Source: Oscarella lobularis
Lineage: Eukaryota; Porifera; Homoscleromorpha; Homosclerophorida; Oscarellidae
Direction: 5' to 3'
DNA length: 64,000 nt
Assembly: GCF_947507565.1 (NCBI RefSeq)
Contig: NC_089185.1
Location: forward strand, 2,418,001-2,482,000
The notes below the pieces were generated by a model. The model was not told the origin of the DNA and did no database searches. It worked only from the letters and a program-made list of their open reading frames with translations. The translations under genes were made by a program, and so were the position numbers. Of this stretch, positions 57,502-64,000 are shown one piece after another; position 1 is the stretch's first letter; each line of letters opens with the position of its first letter.

Positions 57502-58130
57502 TGTGGGTGTGTGTATGAACCCTTAGGCCGCAGGGCCCCCAAGCGCATCCCGCTCATGCATCACGATAGTCAGGGCTAATCTCTAAACCAACTAATCAAC
57601 CATCTGTAGATTAGTTTAAGTCGTCTGTCAAGCGAGCGGCTCTTTTAGCACCCTTTGTAGCTAGAGCTCGCCGTGGCCACGTGGTTCTGATAACGCGTGA
57701 CGTCACGATAGGCAGTGAAGCTCAGCGCACTAGAGAGCTAATCGTAGTTGAAAGATAGGAAGCCGTGCACTGGAAGAAACAATATGTGCATTAGGGTCCT
57801 ACTTTTTCGCTAATTCGTGCAACACTTTAACCGCTCCTTTGTTCATCATTATCTTCAATTTTATGATCTGTCAACAATATCAACCAAATTCAATGTTATT
57901 ATTTTCATCAATGTCATCAATGTCATCAATTTCAATATTATCAGTAGCATTAACTTCAATACCATCCTCATCATAGTCGTAGTCTTAAAATAAATGAGGG
58001 TCCCCGCGTTTGCATTGTCTGTTTGTGCACGTGCACCTCGCATGGTATGTTTTCTATCATTTTTTGTAGTTTGATAAAGATTAGTAATGGTAGTGTAAGT
58101 GGCCATATTACAACTGGCCTGAAGAAAGAA
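57502..58130. repeat. internal repeat unit beta
   Basis: Diverged copy of 56410-57057. Its beginning is present again at about 63612-64000. Confidence 0.7.
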
Positions 58131-58969
58131 GTTTGCCGAGCCAAAGAGCCAAAGAGTTCTCCGGAAAAGGCTATGAGTGGAAGAAAACAATAATAACCGA
58201 AGCAACTATAATGATTTCCTCCTCCCTGTGATCAGAAAGCGACATAATCAAAGACTCCGGGCCGAGCACCTGGCTTTAAGTTAACAAGGACAAACTATGT
58301 GTCAAGATTCCAGACGGATTCAGCGTCCAAAAGAAATGGAGAGCTGGAGGATCGAAATCCGGGCATTGGTCAGTCAATGTTTGACTCGATAGATGTACAC
58401 CGGTAAACGCTTCCTACCGTCCGCCCGTGTTCATCTAGAAGTGTGGGTAGCTGTTTGGGGCGATATTTGGGCATTAGATACGTGCTTGGGTGGAAGTATT
58501 ATAGGGTCAGCATTGGTTTTGGTGAAAGTGTGGGTTGAAGTACTAGAAGACGCGTTTGGCCGACGCTTTGGTACAAGTTAGGGTGACTGTTTTAGCCATC
58601 TCCTATATACTTATCTAGAAAGTATGTTTGGTATGTATGGATCAATATTTTTGCGGAGATGTTAGAGTGAAAGTAAGGGTGCTGCCCTTTGGGTGCTACA
58701 CCGCTGTCTGCCTCTCTAACCTCTCCATGGTTAGAGAGCAAACAGTATAGATTAGTACTCAAGAGCGGACTCATACTTTGCTCTCAATCATTGAAGCAGA
58801 ACATTGAATTCTATACCCCCAACAACGTATTCTGGATAAAGTGTGGGTGGATGTTTTGGAGCGTTTAACTATAACTTCTACCCCTGACGCCGGTCAGATA
58901 TTAATCGGCAGTCTAACTAAAAGAAGGAAGCAAACACGTACAGCGAGAAGAACACTCTTGAGAAATTAA
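58131..58969. other. spacer between duplicated units
   Basis: No gene is supported. A small low-complexity GTGTGGGT-rich stretch lies at about 58440-58560. Confidence 0.45.
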
Positions 58970-60613
58970 CTAAACGAAATCCAACATTAGCTTTCTCTCC
59001 ACAAGTACTAAATCAAAGGAACGAAATCCCAAGTTGCAGTCTCTAATGTCCCACTTGTTCACTCGTTCATCATAGACACCCATTTCGTCGTCAGTGAACG
59101 TAAACATCCTCTTGCTTTCAGGATCATAGACGAATCCATTACATGACGGAAATGGACAGAAATCGTCTACAACAGAAAATCGCTCATCGCGGCTGTCAAA
59201 AATAACAGCAGCACGATTATTATCACAGAAAATGTATAATCGGTCTCCCATCGTGACGTATTCAGAAGCCGGATCTAACAATGAAGGACGTGGACAAGAT
59301 TTGAATTTGCTCCAACGATCTTCGAACCTATCATACTTGGTGTATCCGAATCGATTTTGAACGTTGTAGCCAAAAGCAAAAACTTTATTAGCCAGCGAAG
59401 GTAAAATGAAATCCCCTGAAAGAGCTTTCTTAGGAGAGGAAACGGGTATCCACACTTTCTTCTCTGAATCTAGCACTTCGCAGGTCATCTCGTCACTGCT
59501 TATGCTCATACCGTAAATGCAACCGTCGCAACAAACTATTTCTCTATCTATTCTTCTGCGACTCATACGTTCTACGTCATTTACCCATTGTCGTCGTTCT
59601 CCATCATATCGCTGAACTATGTTAGTCAGAGAGTCGTAATCTGGGTCGTTTTCGGTATTACCACCGAGAGCGTAAAGCACGTCGTTTGAAATCGCCATCT
59701 TATGACAATACACATCCAATGCCAGGGGAGGAAATGGAGTCCATTTGTCACAGTTGGGTTCATAGACTCTAGCTCTATTGCACACAATTTCGAAATCACT
59801 TATCTCGTCTGTTATCGGCTGCAGCCCGCCAGCCACAAGCAGGACGCCGTCGAGTCCGAATCGTCGTCGACCAGACTCGCTTGACGAGTGATAGTGCGAG
59901 ATCAAATCGAGATCTGAAAGAACGGCACTCGATTCTTCAAAATCAAGTAATGGAAAGCGAACGAATTTCGAGAGCGTTTCGACTTGAGCTCGACGAGACT
60001 CTTCATCGTGTTTAACCCACTTTTGAAAAATCGTCAGAACTTCGTCTTCTGACTTTACCCCCAATTCATCATGAGAGAGAATCCTACTCAGATGATCCGC
60101 CGAAAGGAGTAGAAAATCCTCGCTCTCCGCCAAGACCGATATGCTCATCGCGGCAATGCGATCAGCTAGTTGGAGTAAATCCGAATTACCGCATTGATCA
60201 GCTACGATTCCCATACCGATGCAACTGGATTCGTCAACGTGGCGTTTGAGCCAGTCATTGCACATTTGAGACAGTCCGTCGAACTGAACGTAGTTGGCCG
60301 CTTCATAGAGGAATAGAAGAGAAGAAGAGGGGCATTCTGTTTTTCCTGTGTAGGCGTACTCAATCAGCATCTTGGTCACAGCTCCGTCGACGTTGCTGAG
60401 AGTGACGTCCGCTTGATTACTCTCTTTGAAGCTTCCCTTAAACATGACACGAAAAAATGGACTGGCGGAAGCGAGTATTATTCGGTGAGCTGGAAATCGT
60501 TGTCCGTCCTTGCTGATGATGGTGACGTCGCACAGATAATCCGTCTCTCGAAATGAGTCAAACAGTGCCGTTGAGAAATAGCCCTTCGTCTCCAAAGAAA
60601 TCGCTTCGTTCAT
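58970..60613 (-). CDS. BTB-BACK-Kelch protein, intronless
   Basis: 547 aa, one exon. BTB about residues 20-125, BACK about 130-235 (CIGMGIVADQCGNSDLLQ, KWVKHDEESRR), Kelch about 250-547 (DGVLLVAGGLQP, VLYALGGNTEN, VFAFGYN, ERKLMLDFV). Identity with 52240-53898 is almost complete up to VMFKG (about residue 59) and then drops sharply; from there on the nearest relative is the pseudogene at 49850-51391. By family it is a putative Cullin-3 adaptor. Confidence 0.9.
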   Translation of the reverse strand: MNEAISLETKGYFSTALFDSFRETDYLCDVTIISKDGQRFPAHRIILASASPFFRVMFKGSFKESNQADVTLSNVDGAVTKMLIEYAYTGKTECPSSSLLFLYEAANYVQFDGLSQMCNDWLKRHVDESSCIGMGIVADQCGNSDLLQLADRIAAMSISVLAESEDFLLLSADHLSRILSHDELGVKSEDEVLTIFQKWVKHDEESRRAQVETLSKFVRFPLLDFEESSAVLSDLDLISHYHSSSESGRRRFGLDGVLLVAGGLQPITDEISDFEIVCNRARVYEPNCDKWTPFPPLALDVYCHKMAISNDVLYALGGNTENDPDYDSLTNIVQRYDGERRQWVNDVERMSRRRIDREIVCCDGCIYGMSISSDEMTCEVLDSEKKVWIPVSSPKKALSGDFILPSLANKVFAFGYNVQNRFGYTKYDRFEDRWSKFKSCPRPSLLDPASEYVTMGDRLYIFCDNNRAAVIFDSRDERFSVVDDFCPFPSCNGFVYDPESKRMFTFTDDEMGVYDERVNKWDIRDCNLGFRSFDLVLVERKLMLDFV

Positions 60614-61204
60614 GACACAGTTCAGGATCGTGAGGAGTCCCGGATAACGAAGTTCTCTTTTTCTTTGGGCGATTTTCGGCGCTTCAGATCAGGGAATGAA
60701 GCCGTTTAGTCGGTGCTGAACAGTCTCCTCATGTTGCACGGTAATGCTAACCCTAACCGTAAACCTGTAGACTCTTTCACCATCGATGCAGGTGATGTCC
60801 GAAGTCTCTGCTTGCTTTTGCCTATCCCCAGTCGAACGAGCAAAGTCGCACATTGCGCCTTCGTCCCAATTCGGGCCGTAACGATCGCAAAAGGCGAAGG
60901 CAAGTAGGCGGAACGCAGCGCGAGCTTCCTCAAGAGCCTCAAAACAGCGCGTTCTATATCTATAGACTAGAATCACGTCGTGACAGGCTCGGTCTCGTCA
61001 AAAGCGCACGTCGACAGAGTCCGGCTGCAGATAAACGTAATGCAGATCCTATTTCTGATGATTATTTATTTATATTATTTTTAGGCAAATGACAACAAAT
61101 GACAGGAGACGGCACAGTGCCAACACAGACAAACACAAGGCGACGGTCACAGCGACAAATTCTGCTTACAGGTGCAGTCAGTCTCGATCATTCTCACGTC
61201 ACCA

Positions 61205-62095
61205 CTAAGTCTCCCTTTCGAGTCTCACTTCGATAAAGTCGATGATGTAGCGCTCACCTGCGTCTTCACGGTAAAGTTCTAAGAAAAGTCCTTTGGCTGG
61301 TTCCAAAACGCTAACAAATTGTCTGGTGGCAATCAATTGCACGTCAGAAACGGTTTGTCCTATTCCAAACGCTCCACGCCGACCACCGACTTTTATTTTC
61401 ACTGTATGCAGCGGCGAGTACCTCGTCTTCTGTGGACTCTTGAAAACAGTGCACCCTGAACGAAATACTTGTTCGCTGCGTCCCTCACACGCCCACATAA
61501 CGTCCAGAGAATTCTTGTTTGATTCGTCAATAAGAAAATAACCTACAGCCGAGAAGCCGTCGGACACGGTGACGTAGAGATCCATGTCTGCCGCCACTGA
61601 CACGGGACTGCGATGGGCGATAGTAGCCGTAACAATATATTGAGCAGAGTCATCGAGCACATTTGGCTCTGCTAGGGTTACTCTTGCTAATCGATTGCGG
61701 TCTGTTTGGCCTGCGTTAATAGAAATTGACGCGGCGCCAAAGGAAGGAGTTTCGTAGAAGCGAACCCTTTCGCAGTATCTCTGGTCCTTGACGTCATTGG
61801 GAGTTATCAGCATATAAAATTTGTCGCTGCTGTTGGAGTTGACACAGTTTTCCTTTGGTGCTTGCTCTCCTTCTTTTCCCGGTATACCTTCTGGTGCACG
61901 CTCTCCTGGAGGACCGGGAGGGCCGGGAAGTCCGTCTCGTCCGTCTCGTCCGTCTCTCCCATCCCGGCCTGGCTGCGCGGCGCAGCAGCATGGGTCGTTT
62001 TGTTTTTCATTGCCAGATACTACCACGGCTTGAGAGAGAAGTGACAGTACGGCTGCGATTGCCAAGAACATTGTGTGGACAAGGAGGCGCTTCAT
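61205..62095 (-). CDS. short-collagen secreted protein with unknown C-terminal domain, copy B
   Basis: 296 aa, near-identical twin of 54516-55406 with roughly a dozen amino-acid differences. Same signal peptide, CCC motif, Gly-X-Y block ([19 protein letters not shown]) and C-terminal domain. One repeat-end residue is GKEG here against EKEG in copy A, so a Gly-X-Y triplet is kept here. Intact from start to stop. It was duplicated with its flanks as part of the segmental duplication. Confidence 0.85.
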   Translation of the reverse strand: MKRLLVHTMFLAIAAVLSLLSQAVVVSGNEKQNDPCCCAAQPGRDGRDGRDGRDGLPGPPGPPGERAPEGIPGKEGEQAPKENCVNSNSSDKFYMLITPNDVKDQRYCERVRFYETPSFGAASISINAGQTDRNRLARVTLAEPNVLDDSAQYIVTATIAHRSPVSVAADMDLYVTVSDGFSAVGYFLIDESNKNSLDVMWACEGRSEQVFRSGCTVFKSPQKTRYSPLHTVKIKVGGRRGAFGIGQTVSDVQLIATRQFVSVLEPAKGLFLELYREDAGERYIIDFIEVRLERET

Positions 62096-64000
62096 TGAGT
62101 CCGGCTAGCTGTCGGAGTGATGATCCGTTTCGCATCAACGTTGACTTATGTACTCTGAGTAGTAACGGTCACATCACGCCTTTTAATTAAAGAGCGGAAT
62201 TTGAATAGAAACTTCCGGGAGACGCGATCAGTACGCGGGTACTTTGAAGGACCACTTCCTGTTTTCCTCCTTCCGCTTCTTCCGTCGTTTTGTCTCGCGT
62301 CAATATCCGGCGTAAAAACGGTTCCCATTACCTGTGTCGCCTAGTAGGTAGAATCAACATATAGGCCCGGATTCCGTACTTCCTAGTGGATCAAACCGAA
62401 CGTGAAACATATACTGTCACAAAGCGCGAATCGATCGTCAGATCCTGGCCTGCGAAGGTCGTCCCGGCGATATGACGCTCCAAGTAATTAGTTGACATGT
62501 AACTTTGCTATTATTAGCTAATCGAATCGCTCGTACATGCCAAACAGTAGGCCACGGGACGCCAGCTCGCGATCCCATTGGTCGAAGGCGTGAGACCTCG
62601 AACGCACAGCCTTCACGCGCAGAGCTCGAAACTCTCATTCGGGCACACGATCCCGAGTCCCCGACGACGACGGCGCGCGTTCGGACTCATTCCGCCGGAC
62701 AGATATCGTGGCGAGACGACGCAGCCACGATTGCGCGACGCGGTAAGCCGACCAATCGTCGTCGCTTTTCGCCGATCGAACGATGTTTTAGACTTCGATC
62801 GAAAAATCGAACGCGCGGGGGGCGCGATATATAGCACGCGCGCACGCAGCGAAACGGTAGCTACAAAGGTGCAACTTTGCCGACCCGCTAACCGTCCCTA
62901 TATCATCAATTTCATCATCAATATCATCAATATCAACACAGTGTCATCTATATCATCAATTTCTTCAATATCTTAATTATAATCGTAGTAGGAGGGGAGG
63001 GATATGGGGCCCCGCGTGTGCATTTACCTTTGCACGTGCATCTAACAGTATTCTAAAATTTGTTTTAATAGTTTCTGCTTTTTTGTAATTTGATCAATTT
63101 TTGTAGTCAAATGAAAAAATCGTAGTAAAGTTAGTGTATGTGGTCCTTGGGGAAGAGGCCTGAAAAAAGAAGACTTCTCTGGATGAAAGAGCCTATGAAA
63201 CTGGCCCCGGAGTCTACTCACATCTGCGGTACTACAACGACGGTTAACATAGCACAATTACTAAATAATATTCTGCAGAGAAGACCATTTGCCTCGATGG
63301 ACTAAAAGTCTTTTTGAAGAATACCTTGGAAGCACTCGAGTGGCGACGTTTGCTAAAGTAGAAGGCTGCCTTGACGTCAACGAGTTTCTTGAAGAAACAA
63401 CTTGAAATCGTGTGTATATCCTACATCTTATTGGTAATCTAATAATCGATTTCACTCTCTCTCAGTCAGAAGCAGAGCCCTATAATAGGGCTCTGGTCAG
63501 AAGCCTCTTATGACGTCAGAATTTTCAAGTCAAGATCAAGCGCGTCACAGGCAAGCCGGATTTTTATAGCCGCAAATTTTTAGTCTTACGCGAGCGTTTT
63601 TTCTGCTTGTTTGTATACGTGTGGGTGTGTGTATGAACCCTTAGGCCGCAGGGCCCCCAAGCGCATCCCGCTCATGCATCACGATAGTCAGGGCTAATCT
63701 CTAAACCAACTAATCAACCATCTGTAGATTAGTTTAAGTCGTCTGTCAAGCGAGCGGCTCTTTTAGCACCCTTTGTAGCTAGTGGTTCTGATAACGCGTG
63801 ACGTCACGATAAGCAGTAAAGCTCAGCGCACAAGAGAGCTAATCGTAGTTGAAAGATAGGAAGCCGTGCACTGGAAGAAACAATATGTGCATTAGGGTCC
63901 TACTTTTTCGCTAATTCGTGCAACACTCTAACCGCCCTTTGTTCATCATTATCTTCAATTTTATGATCTGTCAACAATATCAACCAAATTCAATGTTATT
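62096..64000. other. repeat-rich tail of the duplicated unit, no gene supported
   Basis: A GC-rich stretch with CGACGACG runs (about 62640-62800), ATCATCAAT simple repeats (about 62900-62970), then the counterpart of 56860-57900. The open frames in the GC-rich part are low-complexity Arg-rich shadows. Confidence 0.5.

Larger units (their letters stand above)
53722..57900. repeat. tandem segmental duplication, copy 1
   Basis: Near-identical to 60436-64000: the 5' end of the BTB gene, its leader region, the entire collagen-like gene, a GC-rich stretch and a low-complexity tail. By eye the difference in coding parts is a few percent. Copy 1 contains about 560 bp (56176-56737) absent from copy 2, and about 40 bp near 54330-54370 absent from copy 2. 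The right end corresponding to copy 2 lies outside the window. Confidence 0.9.
60436..64000. repeat. tandem segmental duplication, copy 2 (runs off the window)
   Basis: Counterpart of 53722-57900. GTGCAAC at 62869-62875 marks the point where about 560 bp present in copy 1 are missing; the same heptamer stands at both ends of the extra segment in copy 1 (56169 and 56731). Confidence 0.9.

Overview
The window is nuclear DNA of a compact-genome animal. Genes are split by short introns, mostly 40-100 bp, and encode metazoan domain combinations: Death + NB-ARC + TPR, ankyrin + Roc-COR + Death, Frizzled-like 7TM receptors, SRCR/beta-helix/C-type lectin/VWD/EGF/cadherin, BTB-BACK-Kelch and collagen-like secreted proteins. 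Many parts look like non-bilaterian families, so I infer an early-branching animal, most likely a sponge (perhaps a homoscleromorph). No rRNA, mitochondrial or bacterial signature is present. The species assignment is inference only.

Layout. 1-2670: intergenic, with an inverted-repeat element at 258-493. 2671-12216 (minus): two neighbouring Death-domain signalling genes, an NB-ARC/TPR STAND protein (about 1,090 aa) and an ankyrin-Roc-COR-Death protein that resembles DAPK1 without its kinase. 12440-19504 (plus): two tandem Frizzled-like 7TM genes with the same exon layout, an intronless BTB-Kelch gene between them and a decayed third 7TM fragment. 20001-20370: a BTB fragment. 20910-37906 (minus): one giant adhesion receptor of roughly 5,000 aa. 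It has a three-fold SRCR/beta-helix repeat and a C-type lectin domain like insect Bark beetle/Anakonda, followed by EGF, PSI, VWD, more EGF, cadherin repeats, one TM helix and a short tail. 38000-40540: mostly intergenic, with a weak candidate gene.

40544-64000 is a rapidly evolving accessory cluster. It holds four copies of a short-collagen secreted protein with an unrecognised C-terminal domain (two intact, one with a nonsense codon, one frameshifted). It also holds two secreted cysteine-containing peptide genes with a shared leader and divergent mature parts, three intact intronless BTB-BACK-Kelch genes and two BTB-Kelch pseudogenes. A tandem segmental duplication (53722-57900 and 60436-64000, running off the window) carries the 5' half of a BTB gene, a complete collagen-like gene and a repeat-rich tail.

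How they may work together: the first 12 kb looks like intracellular danger or apoptosis signalling, the middle like Wnt-type reception and cell-cell adhesion, and the last 24 kb like a lineage-specific birth-and-death cluster pairing secreted proteins with BTB-Kelch substrate adaptors. Functional links among them are inference. Exon boundaries were read by eye from splice consensus and reading phase.
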